The notes under the pieces: generated by a model
Told to the model about the DNA's origin: nothing
The model's input: the letters and a program-made list of their open reading frames with translations, nothing else
The model's database searches: none
Shown here: positions 1 through 8,781 of the stretch, piece by piece
Layout of the letters: the number at the start of each line of letters is the position of its first letter
Position numbering within the stretch: the stretch's first letter is position 1
Source: Roseibium sp. MMSF_3412
GTDB taxonomy: Bacteria; Pseudomonadota; Alphaproteobacteria; Rhizobiales; Stappiaceae
Length of the DNA: 64,000 nt
Direction of reading: 5' to 3'
Assembly (NCBI RefSeq): GCF_030733265.1
Contig: NZ_JASHJI010000005.1
Span: forward strand, 1-64,000
Made by a program: the position numbers and the translations under genes

Positions 1-452
1 GCCATGGCCGGGCCATGGAGAGACGTGGAACGTTTGAAACCTGCTTGGTCGCCGATCCGTCAGGCGTCAGTCAGGAATGATGGATACCCATTGGTTTCGT
101 CATCCCGGCCAAGCGCAGCGCGAGCCGGGATCGGGGAACCCAGTTTCATCGCAGCACAGCGTGGCTCTCCGGCCCCGGGTCTCACTCTGTTCGCCCGGGG
201 TGACGAACGAGAGGACAGTGCGCGCTCTCCTGAAGTCAACGCGAGGGCGTGACCCTGCAATCCGTTCCGATGGCTCTCCGCTCGGGACACCTCCCCAAAT
301 GGCACCGTGGACCGGATACCGGAGCATTTCAGGATGACGATCGCTAGATCAGAGGCCTTGCCCCCAGGTGTTTTCGCGCCTGCCGCAATTCTGCTGCGAT
401 GTCATCATCTCTTTGGAACCTCATTCGAATCATGCCTTTTCCGGAGCCCCAG
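1..452. other. Intergenic region at the window start
   Basis: No convincing gene is seen. The short open frames here overlap each other on both strands and have no recognisable domains or ribosome binding sites. The stretch contains a palindromic repeat element at 96-206 and the leader of the CAP-domain lipoprotein gene. The gene upstream lies outside the window. Confidence 0.6.
96..206. repeat. Bipartite palindromic intergenic repeat (RPE/MITE-like)
   Basis: The ends are inverted repeats: TTCGTCATCCCGG at 96-108 against CCGGGGTGACGAA at 194-206 (12 of 13 positions pair). Each half folds into its own hairpin: CCCGGC pairs with GCCGGG in the left half, and CCCCGGG with CCCGGGG in the right half. 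Short palindromic elements with such 'cgtcatcccgg' ends are widespread between genes in alphaproteobacteria. No transposase is encoded, so it would have to be moved in trans if it is mobile at all. Confidence 0.65.
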
Positions 453-989
453 GTGATCGAGACAAAATCGGGTGCAAGGCCCGCCACACTTGCCGTTGCC
501 GCCCTTATGGTTCTCGCGCTTGCCAGCTGTCAGAGCGAACGGTTTCAGACGCCGCCCTTCTACAAGGATCTGGCCCGGGCCGACGGCGAGGTGGATGCGG
601 CAACGGCCGCCCAGATGATCTCCCAGTACCGGATCAACAACGGCCTTTCTGCGGTCACGCCCGATGGACAGCTGACCGGCATTGCAAAGTCGCAGGCCGA
701 GGCAATGGCAAAGGCGGGCAGCGTGCAGGCCTCGCTTGCGCCGGACCAGCAACTGGCGAGCCGCATGTCATCCATCGGCGAGCCGAAGACGGCGGCGGCT
801 GAAAATGTCAGCGGTGGATACCGCACATTCGCGGAAGCCTTTTCCGGCTGGCGGGAGTCCCCCAAGCACAACCAGGTTCTGCTGACGCCGGACGCAACGC
901 GCCTCGGCATCGCAACCGCCTATTCGCCGACTGCGAAGCACAAGGTATTCTGGTCGCTCGTGCTGGCCGCCCCGAGACCGGGCAGCTGA
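453..989 (+). CDS. CAP-domain (SCP-like) lipoprotein
   Basis: A short secreted protein with a CAP/SCP fold, the superfamily of cysteine-rich secretory and PR-1 proteins. Bacterial members are extracytoplasmic and mostly of unknown activity. A hydrophobic stretch ends in the lipobox LASC, so the mature protein should be lipid-anchored at Cys. CAP-like features follow: a YRINNGL helix near the N-terminus, a central AENVSGG segment, then FSGWRESPKHNQVLL and a terminal FWSLVLA strand. The GTG at 453 was chosen because GGAG lies 6 nt upstream and it leaves a short n-region. ATG at 432 and an in-frame start at 399 are alternatives with weaker ribosome binding sites. The next gene converges on it. 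Confidence 0.85.
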   Translation: MIETKSGARPATLAVAALMVLALASCQSERFQTPPFYKDLARADGEVDAATAAQMISQYRINNGLSAVTPDGQLTGIAKSQAEAMAKAGSVQASLAPDQQLASRMSSIGEPKTAAAENVSGGYRTFAEAFSGWRESPKHNQVLLTPDATRLGIATAYSPTAKHKVFWSLVLAAPRPGS

Positions 990-999
990 CACGCCGTCT

Positions 1000-1416
1000 T
1001 CAGTAGCGTCTGGGATATCTCGGATAGATCGGCTGGACGGGGCGCACAACGGGAGGCGGACGCCGGTAGATCGGGTAGTTGCTGCCGTAGCGCGGCACAC
1101 CGATATAGACACCCGCGCTCGGGATCGGACGGCCGTAATAGGATCCCTGCACGCCGTAACTCAGGTATTTTCCGGAGACCCATCCCTTCACATTGGCAAA
1201 GGCGGCATCGCACCAGGAGAAATTGGCCGTGCAGCCGAACACGGTCACACCGCCGCCCTGCGGAACGGTTGCCAGAACCGGATAGTTGGTGCCCGGGCCG
1301 GCACGCATGTTCAGGTTCGCGGTCGTGTAGGCAATTGCGGGACCACCGGACTGGGCCAGCGCCGGCAGTGTCATCATGGCCACGGCGCACAGCGCCAGCG
1401 GCAAACGGATCAGCAT
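1000..1416 (-). CDS. Secreted SH3-domain protein
   Basis: A 138-residue protein with a signal peptide ending in LPALAQ, then a bacterial SH3 (SH3b) domain of about 65 residues. The domain carries the signature LNMRAGPGTNYPVL and ends in GWVSGKYLSYG. SH3b domains usually bind cell-wall peptides or form small scaffolds in the periplasm. The tail is rich in Pro, Tyr and Arg (PPPVVRPVQPIYPRYPRRY). The ATG at 1416 has TGGAG about 9 nt upstream; the longer in-frame start at 1473 would put 19 charged residues before the signal peptide and is less likely. Confidence 0.85.
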   Translation of the reverse strand: MLIRLPLALCAVAMMTLPALAQSGGPAIAYTTANLNMRAGPGTNYPVLATVPQGGGVTVFGCTANFSWCDAAFANVKGWVSGKYLSYGVQGSYYGRPIPSAGVYIGVPRYGSNYPIYRRPPPVVRPVQPIYPRYPRRY

Positions 1417-1624
1417 CTTGTTGTTCTCCAGTTTCCGTCTCTCCAAGGCACATCGCCCGGAGCCAATGCCCACACACGTTGAAGATGTGGGCAGACATCA
1501 TGGCAAAAGTATAGCGCCGGATCCGAATTGGGCAGGCCTGCACGGCTTGCGCGACTTTGTGCTTGCCCAGCCGCCGCCGTTTCGGCTTCACTGCAAGGAC
1601 AAGATCAAGGGGGGACACGCCAGA

Positions 1625-2116
1625 ATGAAACGGGTTCAAAAACTTGCGGCAGCTTCGGCTGTCGCGGCGGCGCTGCTGCTGGCAGCGCAACCGGCCGCAA
1701 ATGCCTTTGATGCACACGCCGGCTATTATTACCCCGAACCGCAGACCAACGAAGTCTATATATCCGAGCTGCCGGTTGCCAACGATGCGCGGAAACGATC
1801 GCGCGCTGCCTTTGTCATCGGCCTTGCCGCGCAGCATTCAAAGCAGAACCACGCGGCCGGATATCATCTTTTCGCCAAGGGCGGCGACCTTGAAAAGCTG
1901 ATCATCGTTGCGACCGGCGATGGCCGGTACGACACGCTTTACCGCCTGCGCGCGCTCCTGGCCGCGCTGACGTCCCTCGCCCGGTCGACGGAACTCTTCG
2001 CGCGGTCCAATCATCCGCACGAGCTTAATTTTCTCGATTTCTGCAAGTTGATCGGCTTCAAGCAGGTCACCGTCACCAATGGCAAGGACATCGCCCACCA
2101 GATCAAGATCCGGTAA
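1625..2116 (+). CDS. Secreted protein of unknown function
   Basis: 163 residues starting with a clear Sec signal peptide (LLLAAQPAANA). The mature part has a segment SRAAFVIGLAAQHSKQNHA, then a mixed alpha/beta region with LEKLIIVATGDGRYDTLYR and a C-terminal NFLDFCKLIGFKQVTVTNG. No catalytic motif was recognised. Similar proteins seem to be common in Hyphomicrobiales, but I cannot name a function. The start at 1625 follows a GGGGGG purine tract and sits just before the signal peptide; the open frame extends further upstream without a better start. It converges with the GH25 gene downstream. Confidence 0.75.
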   Translation: MKRVQKLAAASAVAAALLLAAQPAANAFDAHAGYYYPEPQTNEVYISELPVANDARKRSRAAFVIGLAAQHSKQNHAAGYHLFAKGGDLEKLIIVATGDGRYDTLYRLRALLAALTSLARSTELFARSNHPHELNFLDFCKLIGFKQVTVTNGKDIAHQIKIR

Positions 2117-2157
2117 GCGCCTGGCGCAGCTCGAAGGTTCTGCAGGTCCTGGTGGGC

Positions 2158-2892
2158 TCAGCGGTTCAGCCTGCCGTTGAGCCAGGCGCGATATTGGGAC
2201 TTGGTTCCATAAAACACGTTCCGGTCGACGTCACCTTTGATGCCCGGGATGCGGCCTTCGGCGGTATATTGCCAGAACACCCAGTCATCGCGCTGGTCAT
2301 AAATGTTCTTCGGATGGGTGGCGACGGAGCGCAGCCAGAACTGTTCACCTTTCAGCGCACCGACGAGCCTGTCCCGGTGAAAGTCCACGGAGGAATAGAT
2401 CACCGGGCGCTTGCCGTAGTGCCGCTCCATTTCATCCAGGAAAACCTTCATGTCGCGCAGGATCTTGGAACGCTCGGGACGCTTGGTACAGGTCTTGGAA
2501 TGGGCATTCCATTCCATGTCCAGCACCAGCGGGATCGCTTCAGGGTCCTTCGGCACGACTTCCTTGACCCACGAAATCTGTTCTTCGACCGGGCGGCAGA
2601 AATAGTAGAAATGATAGGCCCCCCTGGGCACTCCCGCCTTGCGGGCCCCGATCCAGTTCTGGGCAAAGCGCGGGTCCGCGTGGTCGCCGCCTTCGGTCGC
2701 CTTGATCCAGGCGAATTGCACGCCGGACCGCTTGACCTCGTCCCAGTCGATATCGCCCTGCCAGCGGGAAATGTCGATCCCGTGAACGGCGTAGTCTTCG
2801 GGTGTCAGGTCGGGAAAGTCATAGGCCGAACAGGCGGCCAGCAGAAACACAAATCCGAAGAACGAACCAAATAACTTGAATTGCGGCAGCAC
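2158..2892 (-). CDS. GH25 family lysozyme-like lipoprotein
   Basis: A glycoside hydrolase family 25 (Chalaropsis-type muramidase) protein of 244 residues, which would cut the beta-1,4 MurNAc-GlcNAc bond of peptidoglycan. The N-terminus is a lipoprotein signal with lipobox LAAC (Cys21). Family hallmarks are visible: HGIDISRWQG with Asp40, FAWIKATEGGD, the PRGAYHFYYF strand, and the acidic pair in LDMEWN (Asp125, Glu127). The C-terminal part has the expected FWQYT strand. The length fits a single catalytic domain without extra wall-binding repeats. An outer-membrane or periplasmic place suggests a role in wall remodelling rather than attack on other cells; this is inference. Confidence 0.92.
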   Translation of the reverse strand: MLPQFKLFGSFFGFVFLLAACSAYDFPDLTPEDYAVHGIDISRWQGDIDWDEVKRSGVQFAWIKATEGGDHADPRFAQNWIGARKAGVPRGAYHFYYFCRPVEEQISWVKEVVPKDPEAIPLVLDMEWNAHSKTCTKRPERSKILRDMKVFLDEMERHYGKRPVIYSSVDFHRDRLVGALKGEQFWLRSVATHPKNIYDQRDDWVFWQYTAEGRIPGIKGDVDRNVFYGTKSQYRAWLNGRLNR

Positions 2893-3078
2893 GGCATCCT
2901 CGACAGGTTAACAAACACTTTCTGTCACAGACCAAAATGCGCGGAATTTCCTAACGGAGCGTGGATGTTCGTCGCTTTTTGCGCAAAAGTGATCAGTCAT
3001 TGGCAACGGCGGTGGCCTTCACGACAGCTTCCGGCAAAACAGTGATGAAACACGTTCTCAATAATATCCGCGCCGATA

Positions 3079-3100
3079 CTCACAGATCTGGGGCTGTGAG
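3079..3100. promoter_or_regulatory. Inverted repeat, candidate operator
   Basis: CTCACAG (3079-3085) and CTGTGAG (3094-3100) form perfect 7-bp arms around an 8-nt spacer. It lies about 250 bp upstream of the TetR-type gene at 3350. The role as an operator is inferred. Confidence 0.35.
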
Positions 3101-3109
3101 CGAGCAAGT

Positions 3110-3132
3110 CAATGTTATTAAGACTAACATTG
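3110..3132. promoter_or_regulatory. Second inverted repeat, candidate operator
   Basis: CAATGTTA (3110-3117) and TAACATTG (3125-3132) form perfect 8-bp arms around a 7-nt spacer. It sits only 10 bp from the first inverted repeat. Together they look like a two-site control region for the GH25/TetR intergenic space; no binding data are available. Confidence 0.4.
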
Positions 3133-3349
3133 CGCTAGAGCCTGACCATCGCACAGTTTTCAGCAAATTTATCAATGCAATCTCTTGCACTGCAACCAGT
3201 AATACGTACGCCCGCCTCTTGGGAAAGCACGGAAAAACACAGAAAAACTAGAGACATCCAGAAAAACACGACGCATTAATTGCGCCCCATATGGACTCAC
3301 CTGCCTGCGGACACTAAAAAGTGAAAAAAGAAAAAATCCGGGGGCATAT

Positions 3350-3910
3350 ATGAACGAGCGTGAAACAAAGATTGTTGAGACAGCTCTTCAACTTTTTTCG
3401 CACTATGGCGTCAAGAAAACCACGATGAGTGAAATCGCGACGGCGGCCGGTGTCGCGCGGCAGACGCTCTACAACGCCTATGATTGCAAGGAACAACTCA
3501 TCTACGATGCCGTCGAGCACCATGTGCGCAAGTCGGCAACCCTGATTTCACAGGAATGCACGGATGTCGAAGACCTCGGAGCACGGCTGGACATTGCGTT
3601 CATGCACCTGAGCGCGAAACCGTGCGAGATGATGTTGCAGATGCCGCACGGCGAGGAGATCCTTCAGATCCTCGAAGGCATCGACAAGAAAAAGAAAAAG
3701 AACATCATGCGCATTTGCAACGAGGCCATCGGCACCGCCCTCGAACCGTTCAGGGACAAGCTGTCTCTGGGTCAGGTGGATTTCGAGGATCTGTGCGAAT
3801 TCGTCAGGATGAGCTTCGATCAGATCAGAACCAAAACCGAGGAAAAAGACCAGATTTGCCGGTCTTACGCGCCACTCAGACGGCTGCTCGAAAACAGCGT
3901 CGTTGCCTGA
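3350..3910 (+). CDS. TetR/AcrR family transcriptional regulator
   Basis: 186 residues. The N-terminal 50 residues are a typical TetR helix-turn-helix: IVETALQLFSHYGVKKTTM, then IATAAGVARQTLYNAY. The rest is an all-helical ligand-binding domain with no close family signature. It contains an unusually basic patch, DKKKKKN, near residue 115. The start has a GGGGG purine run 9 nt upstream. The regulated gene is not obvious: the neighbours are the divergent GH25 gene, with inverted repeats in between, and the convergent porin. Confidence 0.9.
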   Translation: MNERETKIVETALQLFSHYGVKKTTMSEIATAAGVARQTLYNAYDCKEQLIYDAVEHHVRKSATLISQECTDVEDLGARLDIAFMHLSAKPCEMMLQMPHGEEILQILEGIDKKKKKNIMRICNEAIGTALEPFRDKLSLGQVDFEDLCEFVRMSFDQIRTKTEEKDQICRSYAPLRRLLENSVVA

Positions 3911-3966
3911 TCCAAACTGAGTTCGCCGCGTTGGCTGGCCGGGGCTCCTGCCCGCTTTCCTGAACG

Positions 3967-4006
3967 GAAAAAAGGGGGGGCCCGGCAGTTTGGAGTCTGC
4001 CGGGCC
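3967..4006 (-). terminator. Rho-independent terminator of the porin gene
   Basis: On the minus strand, GCCCGGCAG (3997-4005 as its complement) and CTGCCGGGC (3980-3988 as its complement) form a 9-bp stem with an 8-nt loop. The stem is followed by a run of C and then six T. It lies about 50 nt after the porin stop codon, as expected for a highly expressed porin. Confidence 0.85.
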
Positions 4007-4056
4007 TGTTGACTGAGAGGAGGTCAATCTTTCTCAGCCAGATTCTAATCCGGGGA

Positions 4057-5259
4057 CTAGAACGTACGCTGCATCCGCACACCGAAGAGGAGTTCGTCGA
4101 GATCGTCGACGTTCTCGCCGGTGATGTCGGCGCTGGTGTTGGCATAACCTACGTCAGCACCGAGGACGAAACCGGAAACCGGCTCCCACTGCACGGAACC
4201 GTCGATTGCCCAACGGTCGATATCCGCATCGGTGTTGCCGATGAAGTCTTCCTGGTCAACGTGAGCATAGGAACCGTCAAGTGCGACGCCGATGGTCGGC
4301 GTTGCCTGGATGTACACACCCGCAGACAGGGAGTAACCCGTGCTCTTGTCGCCGTTTCCGCCGTAGTCGGACACGGAACCAAGTGTCGTGCCGGAATTGT
4401 TGACGACGGACACGCCGGTGATGCCGTTACCGATGTAGGACAGAGCGCCGTCAGCGTAGAAGCCCTGGAAGTAGATGTTGGAACCGGAGTTCGCGAACGG
4501 CAGGTTCACAACCGCACCGGCACCGATTGCCCAGCCGAGGCTGTCTTCATCGCCGGAAGCGTTGGTGCTGTTGAAGGCAGCGTCCGGATAGACCTGGTGC
4601 AGGGCACCGGAGAGCTGTGCGGAACCCCAACCCTGGGAAACGCCAAGAGCAGCAACGACGTCAGGCATACGCGTTCCGCCGTAGTCGCCAACTTCACGGT
4701 CGGAGCGGTCTTCCAGAGCCAGCGTTGCGGAGAAGCCGTTGCCGAAGGCAGCGGTGTAAGCAAGCTGGTTCGTGGTCACGTCGGACCAGTCACGCGTGAC
4801 GACACCGATGAAAGCCTGACCGGTGTAGATGTTGAAGTTGGAGCCGAGGTAACCGGCGGTCAGGCCGCCCCACTGGATGTAACCGGCATCCAGCTTGAAG
4901 CCGTTCTCGCCGTTTTCCACCTGCATGCGCAGTGCAACATAGGCACGCAGGGTGCCGAATTCGGTAGCGTTGCGAGCATCGAGGTAAGCGTAACCGCGTG
5001 TCAGCCAGTCATAGCCGTCGGAGTCACGATCGGACCATTCACCGTCTTCCAGAACGTTGTTGACAACGAACTGCGTACGCAGACGGCCACCGACGCGCAG
5101 GCAGGTTTCAGTGCCCGGGATGTAGTAGAAGCGTGAACCGTAAGCGTCACAGACGCGAACGTAGTCGACCGGCTCCGGAGCAACCGGAAGATCGGCCGCC
5201 TGAGCGGTGGTAGCGGTAGCAGCAGCTGCCACGCCGAGCATCAAGCCCTTAAGTTTCAT
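4057..5259 (-). CDS. Outer-membrane porin, Hyphomicrobiales Porin_2 family (RopA/Omp2-like)
   Basis: A 400-residue trimeric-type general porin for passive diffusion of small hydrophilic solutes across the outer membrane. The signal peptide ends in TTAQA, and the mature start ADLPVAPEPVDYVRVCDAYG is the hallmark of this family, followed by FYYIPGTETCLRVGG with the two conserved cysteines. The last residue is Phe (RMQRTF), the usual signal for outer-membrane assembly. The ATG at 5259 was chosen because GGAG lies 7-8 nt upstream and a signal peptide follows; the 22 extra residues upstream are not protein-like. A 600-bp AT-rich upstream region and a strong terminator fit high expression. Confidence 0.95.
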   Translation of the reverse strand: MKLKGLMLGVAAAATATTAQAADLPVAPEPVDYVRVCDAYGSRFYYIPGTETCLRVGGRLRTQFVVNNVLEDGEWSDRDSDGYDWLTRGYAYLDARNATEFGTLRAYVALRMQVENGENGFKLDAGYIQWGGLTAGYLGSNFNIYTGQAFIGVVTRDWSDVTTNQLAYTAAFGNGFSATLALEDRSDREVGDYGGTRMPDVVAALGVSQGWGSAQLSGALHQVYPDAAFNSTNASGDEDSLGWAIGAGAVVNLPFANSGSNIYFQGFYADGALSYIGNGITGVSVVNNSGTTLGSVSDYGGNGDKSTGYSLSAGVYIQATPTIGVALDGSYAHVDQEDFIGNTDADIDRWAIDGSVQWEPVSGFVLGADVGYANTSADITGENVDDLDELLFGVRMQRTF

Positions 5260-5858
5260 AGTAATCTCCAAGTTTTTTCGATCACAAGCAAATACCTCGA
5301 AGTGAAAACCCCAAATTTTTTCCACTTTTCGGTTTACTGACCACGCTCACAGAACATTGGTTCAGTAACTCGCCTGCTCGACTGCACTGAAATCATTTTT
5401 TCTGATTCACCTCAAGACCATTTTCGAATTCGACCGCAGATTGAAAAACAGAGTCACTTTTTTGCAACATATTGATTTTAAAGAATAATTAACAACAAAG
5501 ACGGCTCCGCAACCGTTTCCCTCGGCGCAGAGTTTTACTTCATCTATACTGTTTGGCGCTTAAGCTTTATTGACGTGTTTTTGGAGGCGGGTCTTTCGAC
5601 AACCTCTGGGAGACCATCATCTCGCACCTGCAAAATGGACTCAAATAACAATTTTGTCAAATTGTCTTTTTGTCCATTTGTCTAGAAATCTATACGAAAA
5701 CACGTCGAAATCGCAGAATTCTGCGGATCGTATGGTTCGAAGTGGGGACGCACCGGCCGCATCGCAATGTGAGGGCACGGACTTGTGATGCGGCCTGTTG
5801 CGCTCGCCGCTCGAATCCTTATGACTGTGCGAAAATCAACTGAAGCGGAAACCTGACG
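5260..5858. other. AT-rich promoter region between porin and xthA
   Basis: About 600 bp with no supportable gene, much richer in A+T than the coding DNA on both sides, with several A and T tracts. It holds the divergent promoters of the porin and of exonuclease III. I could not fix a -35/-10 pair or an operator with confidence. Confidence 0.6.
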
Positions 5859-6668
5859 ATGAAAGATCGGCTCAAGCTCGTAACCTGGAACATCAATTCC
5901 GTGCGATTGCGCATGCCGATTGTCGAGAAGCTGATCGACGAAGTCGCTCCCGACGTCATCTGCCTTCAGGAGACCAAGTGTCCGGATGCCAATTTTCCTG
6001 AAAACGCCATACGCAAGGCAGGCTACGAACACATCGCCATCAACGGTCAGAAGGGTTATCACGGCGTCGCAACGCTGTCGCGGCGCCCCCTAAGCAACGT
6101 CGAGAAACGGGATTTCTGCGACGTCGGCGACAGCCGGCACGTTGCCGCCGACATTCCGTTCAACGGCTCAAGCCTGCGCCTGCACAATTTCTACGTTCCG
6201 GCAGGTGGCGATGAACCGGACCGCAAGGTCAACCCGAAATTCGCTCACAAACTCGATTTCATGAACGAGATGAAAGGCTGGCTGAAAGGACCGGAAACAG
6301 ACCGTCCGGCCGTGCTTGTCGGTGATCTGAACGTTGCGCCCTATGAGCACGATGTCTGGTCGCACAAGCAGCTGCTAAGGGTTGTATCGCACACGCCTGT
6401 CGAGACGGAACTCTTCGAGAAGGTGCGTGAAGAGGGCGGCTGGCTCGACGCAATGCGCCAGTTCACGCCTCTGGAAGAAAAGCTCTACACTTGGTGGAGC
6501 TACCGGGCAAAGGACTGGTCCAAGGCGGACAAGGGACGCAGGCTCGACCATGTCTGGGTCTCAAGCCCGCTTGCAGCGCATGTCAAGTCGACGTCGGTGA
6601 TCCGCGAAGCGCGCGGCTGGGAAAAGCCGTCTGATCATGCGCCCGTGGTCGCCGTTTTCGAAGCATAG
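5859..6668 (+). CDS. xthA: Exodeoxyribonuclease III (AP endonuclease)
   Basis: A 269-residue Mg-dependent endonuclease/exonuclease/phosphatase-fold enzyme for base-excision repair: it nicks DNA at abasic sites and trims 3' ends. All family motifs are in place: VTWNINSVR at the N-terminus, VICLQETK with the metal-binding Glu, the GYHGVA loop, VGDLNVAP with the Asp-Asn pair, the LDHVWVS strand and the terminal SDHAPVV with the catalytic Asp-His. The length is normal for ExoIII. It is a single gene that converges with the aminotransferase. Confidence 0.96.
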   Translation: MKDRLKLVTWNINSVRLRMPIVEKLIDEVAPDVICLQETKCPDANFPENAIRKAGYEHIAINGQKGYHGVATLSRRPLSNVEKRDFCDVGDSRHVAADIPFNGSSLRLHNFYVPAGGDEPDRKVNPKFAHKLDFMNEMKGWLKGPETDRPAVLVGDLNVAPYEHDVWSHKQLLRVVSHTPVETELFEKVREEGGWLDAMRQFTPLEEKLYTWWSYRAKDWSKADKGRRLDHVWVSSPLAAHVKSTSVIREARGWEKPSDHAPVVAVFEA

Positions 6669-6681
6669 GTCTGCATTTCTG

Positions 6682-7629
6682 TCACGCGCCTTCATAGTCG
6701 ATTTCGGTGCGATATGCCGGACTGCCGGCCCATTCGAAATAGCGTTCCTTTATGGCTGTCGTCAGTTCGCCCGGAGACCCGTTTGAAAACAGGCGGTCAT
6801 CGATCTGCGTGATCGGCGCAACACCGCCACCGGAAGTCGAGATCAGAACCTCGTCACTCTGGAGCAATTCTTCAAGCGGCAGCGTTCTCGTCTCGGTCAC
6901 CAGACCCAGCTCCGCGCCGATTTCCAGCACGGTTTGCCGGCTGATGCCCTCCAGAACACCGGCGGCCGGCGTCACCAGATGCTTGTTCTTGATCGAGAAC
7001 ACGTTGAAACCTGGGCCTTCCGTGACATTCCCCTGCTGATCGAGCAAAAGCACGGTCTCCGCACCGGCGTCCTTCGCCTCGAACAGGCCCTGCGTGAAAT
7101 CGCCCCAGTGATAGTTCTTCACTCTTGGATCGACACTGGATGCGGGAATGCGCGTCACGGTCCGTGCCACATGAACCGACGCGCCTGATTGCGCGATATC
7201 CGGCCGGATGACGTGAATATAGGGCACGCACCAGGCAAAGAAGTGGTTCCTGCAATCCCTTGGATCGCGCGATCCGGGGACGGCATTGACACCGCGTGAG
7301 GTAACCATCGCGACATAGGCCCGCCGCAGACCTGTGGCAGACACCAGATCGTGCAGCACGGTTTTCACCGCCGCTTCGCTCATGCCGGGATCGAGGCGAA
7401 GGCTTTCCATCGACCGGAAAAACCGCTCGACGTAAAGCCCGAGCCTGAAGAACGCGCCGTCCCAGACAGGCACGACATCATAGGTGATGTCGGAATGGAT
7501 AAGGCCCCAGTCATTGAGCGGGATCGCAGCCTCTCCAATCGGCATGACCCTGCCGCGCATCCAGGCTGCGCCCGTCTTGAGGTTCGCCCCTGCGTTACGC
7601 GGCCGCATATCCGTCGGAACCGTGGTCAT
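6682..7629 (-). CDS. Class IV PLP-dependent aminotransferase (BCAT/D-AAT-like)
   Basis: 315 residues of the fold-type IV aminotransferase family, which includes branched-chain and D-amino-acid aminotransferases and ADC lyase. The PLP lysine is in DPRVKNYHWGD (Lys171), and the conserved Glu in GNVTEGPGFNVF is Glu204. A class IV ending, STSGGGVAPIT, is present. The region around RVKNYHW resembles the (R)-selective or D-amino-acid branch more than classical IlvE, but substrate cannot be settled by eye. It lies 32 nt downstream of the quinone oxidoreductase on the same strand and may be cotranscribed with it. Confidence 0.88.
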   Translation of the reverse strand: MTTVPTDMRPRNAGANLKTGAAWMRGRVMPIGEAAIPLNDWGLIHSDITYDVVPVWDGAFFRLGLYVERFFRSMESLRLDPGMSEAAVKTVLHDLVSATGLRRAYVAMVTSRGVNAVPGSRDPRDCRNHFFAWCVPYIHVIRPDIAQSGASVHVARTVTRIPASSVDPRVKNYHWGDFTQGLFEAKDAGAETVLLLDQQGNVTEGPGFNVFSIKNKHLVTPAAGVLEGISRQTVLEIGAELGLVTETRTLPLEELLQSDEVLISTSGGGVAPITQIDDRLFSNGSPGELTTAIKERYFEWAGSPAYRTEIDYEGA

Positions 7630-7661
7630 GGCAACGTCGCATCCTTCTTTTCGGGTATGAC

Positions 7662-8636
7662 CTAAGGCTTCAGGATCACCTTGCCCCGCACCTTGCGCGC
7701 GGCGATCTCATCCAGAGCAACCGCGATTTCCTCCAACGGATAAACGCCGTGGACATGGGGCTTCAAACGCCCTTCCTGGACCCAGTTCAAGAGGCGCGTC
7801 ATGTTCGCCCGATGGCCTTCAGGGGCACGTTCCACCGCGGCCCCCCAGAAAACGCCGAGCACGTCGACCCCTTTCAGCATGACGATATTGAGCGGTATCT
7901 TCGGAATGTCTCCGGCGGCGAAACCGATTACCAGGAAGCGGCCTTCCCAGGCCGTCGCCCGGAGCGCCTGTTCGGAATGCGCTCCGCCGACCGGGTCATA
8001 GACCACATCGGCGCCAGCACCGCCGGTGAGTTCCTTGAGCCGCTCCTTGAGCGGTTCCTTCGAATAGTCGAGGGTCAGCTCCGCACCCAGCGAACGGGCG
8101 AAGGCAAGCTTGTCTTCCGACGAGGCGCAGGCGATGACCCTTGCGCCCATGACGGATGCAATTTCCACCGCAGCCTGACCGACCCCGCCGGAGGCACCGA
8201 GCACGGCAACCGTCTCACCCGGCTGGAGATCCGCACGATCCTTGTAGGCGTGAAGCGTCGTCCCGTAAGTCACCGCCAGGCCGGCGGCAGTGTCGAAGGA
8301 AACGCCATCGGGAATCTGGATCACCTCCTGTGAGCGCACCAGCACCTTCTCACGCGCTGCACCCCATTTCATGTAGCCCATGACCCGGTCCCCCACCGTG
8401 ACATCGGTAACGCCAGGGCCAACCGTTTCGACAAATCCCGCAAACTCCGCACTTGGCGAGAAGGGAAAGTCCGGCTTGAACTGGTATTTGCCTCTGATGA
8501 TCAGCGTGTCGAAAAAATTGAGGGCGCACGCCTCCACCTTGACAACAATCTCCCCCGGACCGGGGACCGGTTCGTCGATTTGCTCGATCACAAGGCTGGA
8601 GGGCGGACCGAATGATTTGCACAGACAGGCTTTCAA
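7662..8636 (-). CDS. NADPH:quinone oxidoreductase family protein (zinc-free MDR)
   Basis: A medium-chain dehydrogenase/reductase of the QorA/zeta-crystallin type. The GroES-like N-terminal domain shows EACALNFFDTLIIRGKYQ, where zinc-dependent alcohol dehydrogenases would have metal-binding Cys/His, so it is the zinc-free type. The nucleotide-binding domain has VLGASGGVGQAA (Rossmann loop) near residue 150 and ADVVYDPVGG. The C-terminus RGKVILKP is typical. I start it at TTG 8636, which has AGAGG 5 nt upstream. The extra 27 residues of the longer frame are Arg/Ser-rich and unlike the family. Confidence 0.9.
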   Translation of the reverse strand: MKACLCKSFGPPSSLVIEQIDEPVPGPGEIVVKVEACALNFFDTLIIRGKYQFKPDFPFSPSAEFAGFVETVGPGVTDVTVGDRVMGYMKWGAAREKVLVRSQEVIQIPDGVSFDTAAGLAVTYGTTLHAYKDRADLQPGETVAVLGASGGVGQAAVEIASVMGARVIACASSEDKLAFARSLGAELTLDYSKEPLKERLKELTGGAGADVVYDPVGGAHSEQALRATAWEGRFLVIGFAAGDIPKIPLNIVMLKGVDVLGVFWGAAVERAPEGHRANMTRLLNWVQEGRLKPHVHGVYPLEEIAVALDEIAARKVRGKVILKP

Positions 8637-8781
8637 GAGAACCTCTGAAGATAGGGAACGCAAACGGGTGCCGCTTCGCCGGCACGTCGCCACGTTAGCA
8701 AGTCCTGTCCGCGGCACCTATAGGCATTCCGGATAAGCAACCGGTTCAAAACCGGCCCGCTTTCCGCTAAGAGGCTCGCAC

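Larger units (their letters stand above)
2893..3349. other. AT-richer intergenic region upstream of a TetR regulator
   Basis: 457 bp with no supportable gene. The 96-residue open frame at 2961-3251 has no domain and no good ribosome binding site. Two inverted repeats lie inside (3079-3100 and 3110-3132). The stretch is lower in GC than its flanks and holds the promoters of the GH25 gene (left) and the TetR gene (right). Confidence 0.6.

Noticed and set aside
4009-5136. Long open frame (375 codons) antisense to the porin gene
   Set aside because: The porin on the other strand has a signal peptide, family motifs, a ribosome binding site and a terminator. The antisense frame has no domain and comes from codon bias.
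8735-8760. T-arm-like sequence GGTTCAAAACC near 8743
   Set aside because: No anticodon or acceptor stem can be folded around it, so it is not a tRNA.
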